Virus record (IMG/VR): IMGVR_UViG_3300042936_000477 | Location: 1 to 27,043 of that record | Length of the DNA stretch: 27,043 nt | Source of the DNA: a virus | Strand: one strand, 5' to 3' | Shown: positions 1-7,882 of the stretch, one piece after another | Layout: every line of letters begins with the position of its first letter | Numbering within the stretch: position 1 is the first letter of the stretch | The notes under the pieces: model-generated | What the model was told of the DNA's origin: nothing | The model's database searches: none | Seen by the model: only the letters and a program-made list of their open reading frames with translations | Program-made: the position numbers and the translations under genes

Positions 1-411
1 GACGAACTCTTGCACAAAGAGTGGACTGCTTGGATGATTAATCAGGTTATCAAAGAAGACCCTCGTTTTGCTAAGGCAAAGATTGACTGTGAACATGAAG
101 TTCGTAAGATTTACGAAGATGTAATTCGTGAAGAAAAAGAGTGGGCTGCATATCTCTTTAAGAAGGGTCCAGTAATCGGTCTCAACGAAAAGATTATGAT
201 GGATTTCGTTGACTACAACTCCGTAGACGCTCTTAAGCAGATTGGTATTAAGTATTGGAATCCAGCGCCAAAGACTACTCCTATTCCTTGGTTCAACAAG
301 CATATGGATACCAGTAAGAAGCAAACTGCACTTCAAGAATCAGAATCAACCTCATATGTAATCGGAGTGATGAGTGATTCACTAGATTACGATGAACTAC
401 CGAATTTATAA
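1..411 (+). CDS. nrdB: Ribonucleotide reductase class Ia small subunit (NrdB), 3' part
   Basis: C-terminal 136 residues of the radical-bearing beta subunit of ribonucleotide reductase; the 5' part lies outside the window. The tail matches the NrdB end: a TPIPWFNKH segment (E. coli has NPIPWINTW), then a flexible linker with ESESTSYVIG (E. coli EVEVSSYLVG) and an acidic end DSLDYDELPNL, the peptide that in this family docks on the alpha subunit. The iron and tyrosyl-radical residues would be upstream and cannot be checked. It runs into a glutaredoxin gene 11 nt downstream, the same pairing as nrdB/nrdC in T4-like phages, so the two probably form one deoxynucleotide-synthesis operon. Function in the infected cytoplasm is reduction of ribonucleotides for phage DNA. 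Confidence 0.9.
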   Translation, partial: DELLHKEWTAWMINQVIKEDPRFAKAKIDCEHEVRKIYEDVIREEKEWAAYLFKKGPVIGLNEKIMMDFVDYNSVDALKQIGIKYWNPAPKTTPIPWFNKHMDTSKKQTALQESESTSYVIGVMSDSLDYDELPNL

Positions 412-422
412 GGAGAAAAATA

Positions 423-656
423 ATGAGAGCAATTGTATGGTCAAAGGATCACTGCCCCTATTGTGTGCAGGCAAAGACACTTCTAGAACAGAAGGGTATT
501 GAATACGAAGAAAAGAAGATTGGTGAAGGGTACACTAAGGAAGACTTGCTTGAAGCAGTTCCTAATGCACGTACCGTACCTCAGATTTTCCTCGACGGAG
601 AACTCGTCGGTGGATTTACAGAACTTCGTGCTAAGTTTTTAGCAGAAGCAGCATAA
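423..656 (+). CDS. Glutaredoxin (NrdC-like)
   Basis: A complete 77-residue glutaredoxin. The redox motif CPYC is at residues 11-14 after the first beta strand, and the cis-proline loop TVPQIF followed by a GG pair is in the expected place. Length fits small bacterial and phage glutaredoxins. It is preceded by AGGAG (411-415), 7 nt before the ATG. Placed directly after nrdB, it most likely recycles the reductase with glutathione as electron source. A second possible client is the Prx5 peroxiredoxin encoded at 7273-7812, because Prx5 enzymes often use glutaredoxin and exist fused to it in some bacteria; that link is inference. Confidence 0.87.
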   Translation: MRAIVWSKDHCPYCVQAKTLLEQKGIEYEEKKIGEGYTKEDLLEAVPNARTVPQIFLDGELVGGFTELRAKFLAEAA

Positions 657-669
657 GAAAGAAAAAAAT

Positions 670-969
670 ATGACAATTAAAGTTGGAGAAACCTATACAT
701 TCAAGCTTACAAGCGGTGAAGAAGTTGTAGGAAAAGTTACCGCACTTGAAGATAATATTGCATTACTGCATGATCCGGTTTCAGTTGCACCGGGACCACA
801 GGGTCTCGGATTGATTCAAAGCATGTTTACCGCAGATCCTAAAGAATCTGCAAGATTGAATATGAATAACGTTACTATCTTTGCATTAACCGACGAATCC
901 GTAAAAGCTAAATACATACAAGCAACTTCTGGAATCATCGTTCCGGATAAGAAGCTAATTTTGGGATAA
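670..969 (+). CDS. Small Sm-like (SH3-like barrel) phage protein
   Basis: A 99-residue protein with a predicted all-beta N-terminal part: a strand, the turn SGEEVVGKV, then a stretch ending LHDPVSV. This SGEE-V-G-V pattern and the following DPV is like LSm/SH3-barrel proteins found in many T4-like and marine phages. Residues 73-99 form a second strand-rich part ending in KLILG. No catalytic residues are visible. It lies 13 nt after the glutaredoxin and 3 nt before the PAAR gene, so it is co-transcribed with both. Function unknown; RNA binding, as in Hfq-type proteins, is only a fold-based guess. Confidence 0.5.
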   Translation: MTIKVGETYTFKLTSGEEVVGKVTALEDNIALLHDPVSVAPGPQGLGLIQSMFTADPKESARLNMNNVTIFALTDESVKAKYIQATSGIIVPDKKLILG

Positions 970-972
970 TAG

Positions 973-1239
973 ATGGCAAAACTAAGTAGAAAAGGCGACG
1001 CAAACGCTGCCGGAGGCAAAATCATCCGTGGTGCTTCCACAGTATTTGCTAACGGTATTGAGGTAGGATTGCATGTAAGTGACATTACTCCTCACGGTAA
1101 AGACAAACATAAGGCAGCTAAAACCACTGAAGGTAGTCCGACTGTCTTCGCTGATGGCGTCGCCGTTCTACGAGTCGGGTCAGGTAATGATTGTGGTCAC
1201 AAAATTACCGAAGGTAGTCCTGATGTATTTGTTCCTTAA
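973..1239 (+). CDS. PAAR-repeat protein, likely tip of the tail spike
   Basis: An 88-residue protein with three copies of a GA/GS-x-x-VFAxG-type beta hairpin: GASTVFANG near residue 24, GSPTVFADG near 53 and GSPDVFVP at the C-terminus, with CGH before the last. This is the layout of PAAR proteins, which fold into a small metal-bound cone capping the puncturing spike of contractile tails and type VI secretion. The Cys and His are candidate metal ligands. It is followed 8 nt later by a very large structural gene, consistent with baseplate or spike context. Start ATG is 3 nt after the preceding stop with only a weak Shine-Dalgarno (GGGAT), suggesting translational coupling. Confidence 0.75.
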   Translation: MAKLSRKGDANAAGGKIIRGASTVFANGIEVGLHVSDITPHGKDKHKAAKTTEGSPTVFADGVAVLRVGSGNDCGHKITEGSPDVFVP

Positions 1240-1247
1240 GGTAAGTT

Positions 1248-4124
1248 ATGGCTAACACAGGCAAAAATAGTCCGTTAGGGGTAAACGTTACGGGTTCTAC
1301 CCTCAATAACACAGGATATTCTATCAATTCGATAGCAGCTAAGTACATGGGTGTAAGCAAAACTAATGCTGCATACACTCCTGGTTCACTAGTAGAGCAA
1401 ACTGCACTACGCTGGTTAACGTATGCTATCAATGATGCATACACTAGAGGACAAGTATTAAAGACTCCCGCAGGTACTAGCACATACGACAATCTCATAT
1501 CTATCGGGGCAACCACTCTTCCTGCTTTAGGTAATGCTAAGCCACCAACTTACACAGTTGAAGACCCATCAGGCGTCTGGACTGATGCTGCTGTTATGTA
1601 CGGAGAGCAAAATGCAGTTGCCGGCGGGTATAATCCCAATGATGTATTACCTGGACCAGCAACTTCGGGCTATGGAAACTATGACGGCACATACGGGGAT
1701 TCGTTGCAAGGTTACGGATTAACTGACCAAAAGCAAAACGCTACTTGGTACCCGTATAACATGACTAACCCCAATGATTCTATTACTCAGTGGGGGTGGA
1801 TTCGGTGTCATGCATTACAAGCATGGAATGAATTCAACTGGAACGGTAATGAAGTAAATCAAGCTGCTCCCCAGTATAATGATTTTACTTCTTCCTTTAC
1901 AACCATGAGTTCGTATGTAGCTTATGTCAATGAAGCAATCCTAGCAGCACATAATTCTAACTCATTCCTAGAAGATACGTATAGTAACATGGATGACCTA
2001 GTTACTGCTGACATTTCTGGCATCAGTCTTTCAAGTAAAGATTTTGGTACTGACCTAATCAATTTGGGCAAGGCATTTAATCTAAAGAAGCTAGATGCAT
2101 TTGGATTACCTTCTACTCTACTAGAAATTTTAGGCACAAACAACGCCGTCACTCCGGATTTAAGTCTAGCATTATTAGCGTCTGGTCTAACCAGTGATGA
2201 GATCAGTACACTGACCTCAAGTTCAGCGCAATCAATTACTCCTGAACAAGAGCGTAAAGCATACGGGGCATTTTTGATTATTGCAGGCACAAATCTATCA
2301 GAGATACTAGCTCCATTGCAGTGCGTAACTCAAGGGCTTACATCATTGGCTGACTTATTGAACGTCAAAAAAATGTTCCCTCTAAGTTATACCTCATTAA
2401 CTGTTCCTAAATATAATGCTAATCCAGGACCAACGAATAGCAAAACGTATTACCTAATCTACGAGAATGGTGCAGTAAACGCAGCACTAGATACCCCTGA
2501 TATGCGAGACTACGTAGGCATCCAAGTTCCCAAAGGAACTCCTCCAGTATATGACAGGGCTATTACTAAAGTAGATCCTAATAATTACGGAGACCTTCCA
2601 ATTGGTTTCGGTGCATATGCTAGAGGAATAATTCCCGGAGATCAAGTTATTGCAGCAGGCGCATTGTCATTCACTATGCGTCAAGTTCGTAAAATTGACC
2701 AAGTAGATTTTAAGAAATTTGCAAAAATTGCACAAGGCATGGAAAACATGCAGAATCTTCCACTAGTTGCTGGAACTAGTAAGCCCACAAATCAAGAATC
2801 AATTGACACTAACATATCAAAAGGTGCATTAGGATCAGGTCCATACGGTTCGTTCACTATGAGCGACATGTTTGGAAGTATGAGTGGTCTACCTTATCCA
2901 TGGCAAAAAATTTATGAAAGCATAAATCAACTAGAAACGCCAACGCTGTATGACATCTATCAACAGTTATATCTAGCTGTCACATGGGAACGTGCAACAG
3001 CAACAGTTCAATATACATATGATGGAATAAGCACATATACTACTACCGGTGTAACAATTACTGATCCGGGAGGTGGTTACGGTCGTGAAGGTGCCGCTGC
3101 ACCCGTAGTTACAGTTAACGGTGCTACTGTTACTGCTACTATAGGAACCGATGCTACTGACATTACAAATTTTGGTAGAGTTACTGCATTGAATTTTACA
3201 CCAGGAACAACATCATCTGTTCCTACTATATCAATTGCATATCCTCCGGGAGGTTCATCTTTTTCTAATAGTATTGTGCAAGATTATATTGATCAAGCTA
3301 ATACAGAACTCGTTTCAATCCTACAGAGTAATCCTAGACCGGCTAGGCTGTTAAATGCGTACTGGAATATATTAGGCACTCAGTTAAAAATTGAACAACG
3401 TGCTAGATATCTTGCAGTGACTCCGGTGTCAGTTCCTAAAGATGTGTTTCTAAACCCACTTCATACATCTTTGTACAGCTTTACTGATTCTATCCCGTCG
3501 TTAGCTCAAGATACTAGACCTCATATGAATGCACAGACCCTAGAAGCAATCTCAGATTTATCAACAGTGGGCGGTCAAAGTACGATTGGTGGAATGCGTC
3601 AAGAGAGAAATCAACGTAGGCTGCAACAAGTAGGTATAGATCAAGATAACAATATACCAGATGCATTATCTGATAAAGAAGTTAAGATACTTACTACTAA
3701 TGGCGTTATTGCCGGAGCCATACCCGGTACCGGCATTCCGTTTGCAGATACTAATGTTGAATTTACTATTCCGGCATGGCCTGCTACAGAAATTGGGTTC
3801 CCGACACCAAATGGATATTTTGATCCAGCTGGATATTCCGGAGAATTCTTGCCTACTACTGAAATCAAGCCAGGTGGCATTGAACCTATCTTAGAAGGCA
3901 ATCCTATTCCGTCAGTTTCTACGGTCGTACCAGCTGGACCAATAAACGTTATTGAAACTAGAGTAACAGCACCTATCGTTCAGGCACCGTTAGAACTCTC
4001 GCCGGATAATCTTCCACCAAACCTTAATCCAAACTTTACAGCAACTACTCTACTACCAGCATCACCGACAATTCAAGATGCTATCGATCAAGTAGTTGAA
4101 TGTAATTGCGATTGCTGGATTTAA
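1248..4124 (+). CDS. Large virion structural protein (958 aa), possibly VrlC-like
   Basis: A long protein rich in Asn, Thr, Ser and Tyr with no signal peptide or enzyme motif, typical of tail or baseplate proteins. A Gly-rich beta segment (about residues 605-665, including DPGGGYGREG and then VTVNGATVTAT) resembles the immunoglobulin-like insertions common in phage structural proteins. A conserved-looking stretch SMSGLPYPW lies near 548-556, and GGQSTIGGMRQERNQ near 775-790. The C-terminus has a Cys cluster, CNCDCWI. Position after the PAAR gene supports a role near the tail spike or baseplate. From memory the middle and C-terminal parts recall the VrlC-type structural proteins of T4-like cyanophages; this could not be verified. 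A Shine-Dalgarno-like AAGG lies at 1239-1242. Confidence 0.65.
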   Translation: MANTGKNSPLGVNVTGSTLNNTGYSINSIAAKYMGVSKTNAAYTPGSLVEQTALRWLTYAINDAYTRGQVLKTPAGTSTYDNLISIGATTLPALGNAKPPTYTVEDPSGVWTDAAVMYGEQNAVAGGYNPNDVLPGPATSGYGNYDGTYGDSLQGYGLTDQKQNATWYPYNMTNPNDSITQWGWIRCHALQAWNEFNWNGNEVNQAAPQYNDFTSSFTTMSSYVAYVNEAILAAHNSNSFLEDTYSNMDDLVTADISGISLSSKDFGTDLINLGKAFNLKKLDAFGLPSTLLEILGTNNAVTPDLSLALLASGLTSDEISTLTSSSAQSITPEQERKAYGAFLIIAGTNLSEILAPLQCVTQGLTSLADLLNVKKMFPLSYTSLTVPKYNANPGPTNSKTYYLIYENGAVNAALDTPDMRDYVGIQVPKGTPPVYDRAITKVDPNNYGDLPIGFGAYARGIIPGDQVIAAGALSFTMRQVRKIDQVDFKKFAKIAQGMENMQNLPLVAGTSKPTNQESIDTNISKGALGSGPYGSFTMSDMFGSMSGLPYPWQKIYESINQLETPTLYDIYQQLYLAVTWERATATVQYTYDGISTYTTTGVTITDPGGGYGREGAAAPVVTVNGATVTATIGTDATDITNFGRVTALNFTPGTTSSVPTISIAYPPGGSSFSNSIVQDYIDQANTELVSILQSNPRPARLLNAYWNILGTQLKIEQRARYLAVTPVSVPKDVFLNPLHTSLYSFTDSIPSLAQDTRPHMNAQTLEAISDLSTVGGQSTIGGMRQERNQRRLQQVGIDQDNNIPDALSDKEVKILTTNGVIAGAIPGTGIPFADTNVEFTIPAWPATEIGFPTPNGYFDPAGYSGEFLPTTEIKPGGIEPILEGNPIPSVSTVVPAGPINVIETRVTAPIVQAPLELSPDNLPPNLNPNFTATTLLPASPTIQDAIDQVVECNCDCWI

Positions 4125-4139
4125 ATCACCCAAAACATA

Positions 4140-4168
4140 TTGCAAATCCCTGCAAACTATTCTATAAT
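4140..4168 (+). promoter_or_regulatory. Sigma70-like promoter of metK
   Basis: TTGCAA at 4140-4145, a 17-nt spacer, and a perfect TATAAT at 4163-4168. Predicted transcription start is near 4175, giving a leader of about 13 nt that contains AAAGGA in front of the metK ATG at 4188. Confidence 0.7.
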
Positions 4169-4187
4169 TCTTAATAAAGGAAATAAT

Positions 4188-5297
4188 ATGTCATACCTAT
4201 TTACCAGTGAATCAGTGTCAGAAGGACATCCAGACAAAGTTGCAGATGCTATTAGCGATGCAATTCTAGACTTGTTCATGACTAATAAAGACCCCAAGCT
4301 TCGTTGCGCTTGTGAAACATTAGTGACTACTAACCAAGTTATTATTGCAGGAGAGTTTAAGGGTGAGCTAGATTCACTAGATGTTGAATACTTAGTTCGC
4401 AAGACTGTAAAAAACATAGGATATGAACAAGAAGGCTTTCATTGGCAAGACCTAACTATTACTAACTTGATGCACGGTCAGAGTCCTGATATCGCATTAG
4501 GTACTGACAACTTTGGAGCAGGTGATCAAGGCATCATGTTTGGATATGCATGTAGCGATACTGATACTTATATGCCCGCAGCACTTCACTACAGTCATCG
4601 TATTGTAGAAGGATTGTCATTTGCCCGTAAAAATGGTGACGCTCTTTGGTTAGGACCTGATGCAAAGAGTCAAGTTACTATCGAATATAATGACGATGCT
4701 ACGATAAAGCGTATTGATAAGATTGTATGCTCTACTCAACATAGTCCTGATGTTGCTATCGAAGACGTTAGAAGTTCAGTACAAGGATTTATCACTGAAT
4801 TATTACCAAAAGAGTACATTGACAAAGATACTAAATTCCTTATCAACCCTACTGGAAGATTTGTCATTGGTGGACCAAACGGTGACACTGGCTTAACTGG
4901 TCGCAAGATCATAGTAGATACTTACGGCGGCTACGCACCACACGGCGGCGGCGCATTTAGCGGTAAGGACCCTACTAAGGTAGACCGGTCAGCAGCATAC
5001 ATGGCTCGTTATCTCGCTAAGAATATCGTTGCTAGTGGTAAGGCTAAGTGGGCACAAGTGCAGCTTAGCTATGCAATCGGAGTAGAAGAACCAACAAGCT
5101 TGTATGTTGACAGTGATGGTGAAAATCGTGATATTGAAAAATGGATTCGTGAAAACGTAGACCTAACTCCTAAAGGTATCATTGAACGCTTTGAGTTATT
5201 CTCACCGATCTATAGCTCTACTACTAACTACGGACACTTCGGTAAAAGCTATCTTCCGTGGGAACAGGTGAATTTGTTTGCTAAACCCAAAAAATAG
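4188..5297 (+). CDS. metK: S-adenosylmethionine synthetase
   Basis: A 369-residue enzyme that makes S-adenosylmethionine from methionine and ATP. Family signatures are intact: GHPDK near residue 14, the nucleotide-loop hexapeptide GAGDQG followed by IMFGYA, the second loop GGGAFSGKDPTKVDRS, and the closing YGHFG. Length is close to E. coli MetK (384). The reading frame is open from a TTG at 4140, but that lies in the promoter; the ATG at 4188 has AAAGGA 6-11 nt upstream and starts the conserved N-terminus directly. It is followed by no clear terminator. A phage copy could raise the SAM supply for methyltransferases, or feed the SpeD homologue at 26516-26908, or compensate for SAM degradation; the purpose is inference. 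Confidence 0.95.
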   Translation: MSYLFTSESVSEGHPDKVADAISDAILDLFMTNKDPKLRCACETLVTTNQVIIAGEFKGELDSLDVEYLVRKTVKNIGYEQEGFHWQDLTITNLMHGQSPDIALGTDNFGAGDQGIMFGYACSDTDTYMPAALHYSHRIVEGLSFARKNGDALWLGPDAKSQVTIEYNDDATIKRIDKIVCSTQHSPDVAIEDVRSSVQGFITELLPKEYIDKDTKFLINPTGRFVIGGPNGDTGLTGRKIIVDTYGGYAPHGGGAFSGKDPTKVDRSAAYMARYLAKNIVASGKAKWAQVQLSYAIGVEEPTSLYVDSDGENRDIEKWIRENVDLTPKGIIERFELFSPIYSSTTNYGHFGKSYLPWEQVNLFAKPKK

Positions 5298-5309
5298 GCT
5301 ATTATTCGG

Positions 5310-5338
5310 TTGACTCTTACCCAAAACTAGTGTAGTGT
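5310..5338 (+). promoter_or_regulatory. Sigma70-like promoter with a leader duplicated at 19221
   Basis: TTGACT at 5310-5315, 17-nt spacer, TAGTGT at 5333-5338. The 23 nt at 5337-5359, covering the end of the -10 box and the start of the transcript, are identical to 19221-19243 behind another promoter. Drives the gene at 5370, whose Shine-Dalgarno CGGAG (5358-5362) ends the shared leader. Confidence 0.65.
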
Positions 5339-5369
5339 TAATTATAAGCTGAGAAAACGGAGATACAAT

Positions 5370-5735
5370 ATGTTGGTCAAGGTCATTCATTTTGATGCTA
5401 CTACGAGTGCAATGGACACTATTGCTCTCGTGAATGTCCCCAAGCACCAGCTGGGCTTCAAAGAAGCTGAACTGGATGCATGTGAATATGCATTTGCTCG
5501 TACTCAAAACATCTTTGGCTCTTGGAGCATGGGTTCGACTTTTGAAGATGGCGAACATAACGAAGATTTCAGCGAGAATGTTGAAGTTGTTATGCCTCTC
5601 TTGACCATCGACGGTCGCAAGTACGGTCATCGTAGTTCGATGATTGGCGATCTGTTTGTAGTTAACGGTAACATCTATATGTGTGATACGTTTGGCTTTA
5701 AGCGGTATGAAGAGGCGCCGCAACTCTGTGACTAA
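5370..5735 (+). CDS. Hypothetical protein (121 aa)
   Basis: Not recognised. The protein is acidic and soluble, without signal peptide or membrane segment. It opens with the strand LVKVIHFDAT and has an apparent alpha/beta composition with a C-terminal strand pair (GDLFVVNGNIYMCDTFGF). Codon use is richer in C- and G-ending codons than the neighbours, suggesting strong expression. It has its own promoter and a good Shine-Dalgarno. The start ATG at 5370 is the only one near that Shine-Dalgarno. The next gene begins 18 nt after its stop and has a late box overlapping that junction, so this is probably an early gene followed by genes that can also be read late. Confidence 0.75.
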   Translation: MLVKVIHFDATTSAMDTIALVNVPKHQLGFKEAELDACEYAFARTQNIFGSWSMGSTFEDGEHNEDFSENVEVVMPLLTIDGRKYGHRSSMIGDLFVVNGNIYMCDTFGFKRYEEAPQLCD

Positions 5736-5738
5736 ATA
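5733..5738 (+). promoter_or_regulatory. T4-type late promoter box (TAAATA)
   Basis: CTAAATA overlapping the stop codon of the preceding gene and 15 nt before the ATG at 5754; the latter has its own Shine-Dalgarno AGAGGAAA in between. Confidence 0.4.
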
Positions 5739-5753
5739 CTCTCAGAGGAAATT

Positions 5754-5918
5754 ATGAATTTAAACCGTTTAGGATCAGGTCGCAAACTGATACAGCAAAT
5801 TGCTGATCAAGGCTTAGTAAAAAATATGCGGTGGACACGCCAGCAGCAAAAAGATGCTATCAACCAGCGTAAAAATCCGCATACTAAAAAAACCAGAGAC
5901 GAAAGCCCGAAACAATGA
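5754..5918 (+). CDS. Small basic protein (54 aa)
   Basis: A 54-residue open frame with a clear Shine-Dalgarno (AGAGGAAA) 5 nt before the ATG. The product is strongly basic, with many Lys, Arg and Gln residues, and ends in a charged tail; it has no membrane segment. Its stop codon overlaps the start of the next gene in an ATGA arrangement (5915-5918), a sign of translational coupling. The composition suggests nucleic-acid or ribosome binding, but no family was recognised. Confidence 0.6.
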   Translation: MNLNRLGSGRKLIQQIADQGLVKNMRWTRQQQKDAINQRKNPHTKKTRDESPKQ

Positions 5919-6175
5919 GCGATGAAGTTACTAAATTCAAAAAGTCAAAGCGTATTGCTAAGACAGATGCAGTAATCAAACGCCAAACTCGTATCGCTAA
6001 ATCGTTAGGTGTAACACACTCACATAATCAACCTCATCGCTATGCAAAGCATCACGCACTAGACTGTGGCAATCCTAAATGCCAAGTGTGTCATTCAGAA
6101 AAGATTTTCAATAAGCCTACCCTACAAGAGAAACGTTTTGACCAAAGTTGCAAAACGGACAACCTAGACTCTTGA
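5915..6175 (+). CDS. Small basic protein with a Cys/His cluster (86 aa)
   Basis: The N-terminal half is Lys/Arg-rich. The second half carries a compact motif around residues 46-61, KHHALDCGNPKCQVCH, in which two HH/CH pairs and three Cys could bind zinc; a CGNPKC-x-x-C motif followed by TLQEKRFDQ recurs, as far as I recall, in small hypothetical proteins of many tailed phages. It is coupled to the upstream 54-residue gene by ATGA. The TGA stop at 6173-6175 forms the centre of the TTGACA -35 box of the next promoter. Function unknown. Confidence 0.7.
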   Translation: MSDEVTKFKKSKRIAKTDAVIKRQTRIAKSLGVTHSHNQPHRYAKHHALDCGNPKCQVCHSEKIFNKPTLQEKRFDQSCKTDNLDS

Positions 6176-6200
6176 CAACCCCCTAACTATCTGCTATAAC
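6172..6200 (+). promoter_or_regulatory. Sigma70-like promoter
   Basis: TTGACA at 6172-6177 (its TGA is the stop codon of the upstream gene), 17-nt spacer, TATAAC at 6195-6200. Downstream, CAAGGAG gives the Shine-Dalgarno of the membrane protein starting at 6230. Confidence 0.75.
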
Positions 6201-6229
6201 TTAATTGTTAATAACAAGGAGACCTACGT

Positions 6230-6406
6230 ATGGTTAAGATTATTGTTGCCTTTATCTCACTCTTTCTCATTTTCTTTTTTGGGATTGATATTTTTCGGAA
6301 GATGACCGGAAAAGAAAAAATTAGCTTGACAAAGTGGTTAGGCTATAGTACAGTGTGTTCGTTACTAGCAATTGGTGCTGTAACATTAATCGTTCTACTC
6401 TTTTAA
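6230..6406 (+). CDS. Small membrane protein with two transmembrane helices (58 aa)
   Basis: A 58-residue frame beginning with ATG after AAGGAG. Residues 3-20 (IIVAFISLFLIFFFGIDI) and about 40-58 (YSTVCSLLAIGAVTLIVLLF region) are strongly hydrophobic and are separated by a short charged loop with Lys, Arg and Glu. It lies 13 nt upstream of the Band-7 lipoprotein gene and shares its promoter, so it may be its membrane partner; that is inference from position. Family not recognised. Confidence 0.7.
   Translation: MVKIIVAFISLFLIFFFGIDIFRKMTGKEKISLTKWLGYSTVCSLLAIGAVTLIVLLF
6326..6354 (+). promoter_or_regulatory. Possible internal sigma70-like promoter
   Basis: TTGACA at 6326-6331, 17-nt spacer, TACAGT at 6349-6354, inside the small membrane gene and about 65 nt before the Band-7 gene. 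The -10 box is poor, so this is less certain than the others. Confidence 0.35.
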
Positions 6407-6419
6407 GGAATAAACTAAA

Positions 6420-7217
6420 ATGAATCGTATTGCTAAGATTGCCGTTCTCGCTGGCTTGATGGCCACGACTGCTGCGTGTACTCGTATTGAAACTGGTGAA
6501 GTTGGCGTTCGTCGCGGCTTTGATAAGCAGATTCAAACTACTGAACTTCAACCTGGTTCAATCAACCAGACTATGATCGGTGAAGTTCTCACGTTCCCAA
6601 CTAAGGATGTTCAAGTTGATGTAAGTGATTTGACCCCGCTTGCTGCTGATAACTCAACTGTTGCTGACTTTGATATGGCAGTAATCTATTCAATCAACCC
6701 AACAAGTGCTGCTGAAATCTATATTGAAAAGAATCGCGGATTTCACGCCGAAACTGAAGATGGCGACACTCTGTTGATGTATAACTACATTCGTCAGCTT
6801 GGTCGTAATGCTGCATACAAGGTTGCTCGTCGTTATGAGTCGCTTAAGATGGCTGACAACCGTGCTGAAATTGAACAACTTGTTCGTCAAGAAATCGTTG
6901 CTAGCCTCGCTGCTGAAAAGCTAGATGGTGCAATTTCAATCTCACAGGTTCTCGTTCGTCAGGTTAAGCCTGCTGCGAATATCGTAGCATCAGCTAACCT
7001 TTTGGTTGAGGCACAAAATGCTGAAAAGCAGAAGCAGGTAGAAGTTCGTACTGCAAAGCTTGAAGCCGAACGTATTGCTGCTCTTAATGCTAATGCTGGC
7101 GCAACGAAGTACATGGAAGCAACTGCTCTTGTGACGATTGCCGAAGCTGTCAAGGAAGGCAAGGTCAATACGATCATCGTTCCTTACGACTTTAAGGGTA
7201 TCGTTAACGTAAAGTAA
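6420..7217 (+). CDS. SPFH/Band-7 domain lipoprotein
   Basis: A 265-residue protein. Residues 1-20 look like a lipoprotein signal peptide, with a hydrophobic core and TAAC at 17-20, so the mature form would be anchored by lipid at Cys20 outside the inner membrane. Residues about 25-190 have the Band-7/SPFH pattern (EVGVRRGF, then VQVDVSDLTPL, an AVIYSI strand, and a C-terminal ISQVLVRQV). Residues about 190-230 form a charged alanine-rich coiled coil typical of these proteins (EAQNAEKQKQVEVRTAKLEAER). Stomatin and prohibitin relatives scaffold membrane microdomains and control proteases. A phage copy may protect or reorganise the envelope during infection, which is inference. It is followed by a strong terminator. 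Confidence 0.77.
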   Translation: MNRIAKIAVLAGLMATTAACTRIETGEVGVRRGFDKQIQTTELQPGSINQTMIGEVLTFPTKDVQVDVSDLTPLAADNSTVADFDMAVIYSINPTSAAEIYIEKNRGFHAETEDGDTLLMYNYIRQLGRNAAYKVARRYESLKMADNRAEIEQLVRQEIVASLAAEKLDGAISISQVLVRQVKPAANIVASANLLVEAQNAEKQKQVEVRTAKLEAERIAALNANAGATKYMEATALVTIAEAVKEGKVNTIIVPYDFKGIVNVK

Positions 7218-7222
7218 GTATA

Positions 7223-7261
7223 ATTGGGTAGGGGTATAGTGCTCCTACCCAATATTTTTTT
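7223..7261 (+). terminator. Intrinsic terminator after the Band-7 gene
   Basis: Inverted repeat ATTGGGTAGG (7223-7232) and CCTACCCAAT (7244-7253), extended by two inner pairs, followed by a run of seven T at 7255-7261. Confidence 0.9.
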
Positions 7262-7272
7262 AGGAGAAACTA

Positions 7273-7812
7273 ATGATTGAACAATTACCCACAGTTGTTC
7301 CTGCTGTAACTTTTAAGACTCGTGTCCGCGATGATTCCATCGAAGGTCCGAATCCATATCGTTGGCAGGATGTAACTTCATATGATTATTTCGCTGGTAA
7401 GCGAGTAATCCTATTTTCGCTTCCGGGCGCATTTACCCCAACTTGCTCAACTTATCAGCTTCCGGGCTTTGAGCAGAATTTTAACCAGTTTAAGGCTTTG
7501 GGCATCGATGAAATCTACTGCATGTCAGTGAATGATGCATTTGTCATGAATTGCTGGGCTAAGGATCAGAACATTCAAAACGTCAAGGTTATTCCAGACG
7601 GGTCAGGTGTATTCACTTCACAGATGAATATGCTTGTTCAGAAGGACAATGTTGGATTCGGTGTCCGCTCATGGCGCTATGCTGTTATCGTTGATAATGG
7701 CAAGATTGAACAGTGGTTCATTGAAGATGGTATTGAGCATAACTGCGAAACTGATCCGTATGGTGAAACTTCGCCGGAAACAATTCTTGCATACTTGCAG
7801 GGTTCTAATTAA
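7273..7812 (+). CDS. Peroxiredoxin, Prx5 family
   Basis: A 179-residue thioredoxin-fold peroxidase that reduces hydrogen peroxide or organic peroxides. The peroxidatic cysteine is Cys58 in PGAFTPTCS, the Prx5 form of the P-x-x-x-T-x-x-C motif, and the partner arginine lies in GVRSWRYAV. The VNDAF segment is also typical of Prx5. No glutaredoxin domain is fused; the separate glutaredoxin at 423-656 could be the reductant. It has AGGAGA 5-10 nt before the ATG and stands alone between two terminators (7223-7261 and 7816-7840), so its transcript could be a monocistronic unit fed by read-through. It probably limits oxidative stress during infection. Confidence 0.87.
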   Translation: MIEQLPTVVPAVTFKTRVRDDSIEGPNPYRWQDVTSYDYFAGKRVILFSLPGAFTPTCSTYQLPGFEQNFNQFKALGIDEIYCMSVNDAFVMNCWAKDQNIQNVKVIPDGSGVFTSQMNMLVQKDNVGFGVRSWRYAVIVDNGKIEQWFIEDGIEHNCETDPYGETSPETILAYLQGSN

Positions 7813-7815
7813 GGG

Positions 7816-7840
7816 AAGCGGGGCAAGTCCCCGTTTCTTT
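7816..7840 (+). terminator. Intrinsic terminator after the peroxiredoxin gene
   Basis: AAGCGGGG (7816-7823) pairs with CCCCGTTT (7829-7836) across a five-base loop, followed by CTTT. Confidence 0.85.
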
Positions 7841-7857
7841 ATATGTATGTTAATCCG

Positions 7858-7864
7858 ATAAATA
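7858..7864 (+). promoter_or_regulatory. Late promoter box (ATAAATA) of the RimK-like gene
   Basis: ATAAATA 18 nt before the ATG at 7883, directly after a terminator. No good Shine-Dalgarno lies between box and start. Confidence 0.55.
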
Positions 7865-7882
7865 CTGTAAACGGATTAATGA

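Noticed and set aside
816-1085. Reverse-strand frame of 89 codons
   Set aside because: It is the complement of the Sm-like and PAAR genes, which have better starts, motifs and spacing. Similar opposite-strand frames inside the structural, metK and Band-7 genes were dropped for the same reason.
4140-4187. Upstream TTG extension of metK
   Set aside because: The region is the promoter (TTGCAA-17-TATAAT) and the ATG at 4188 has a good Shine-Dalgarno and begins the conserved MetK N-terminus.
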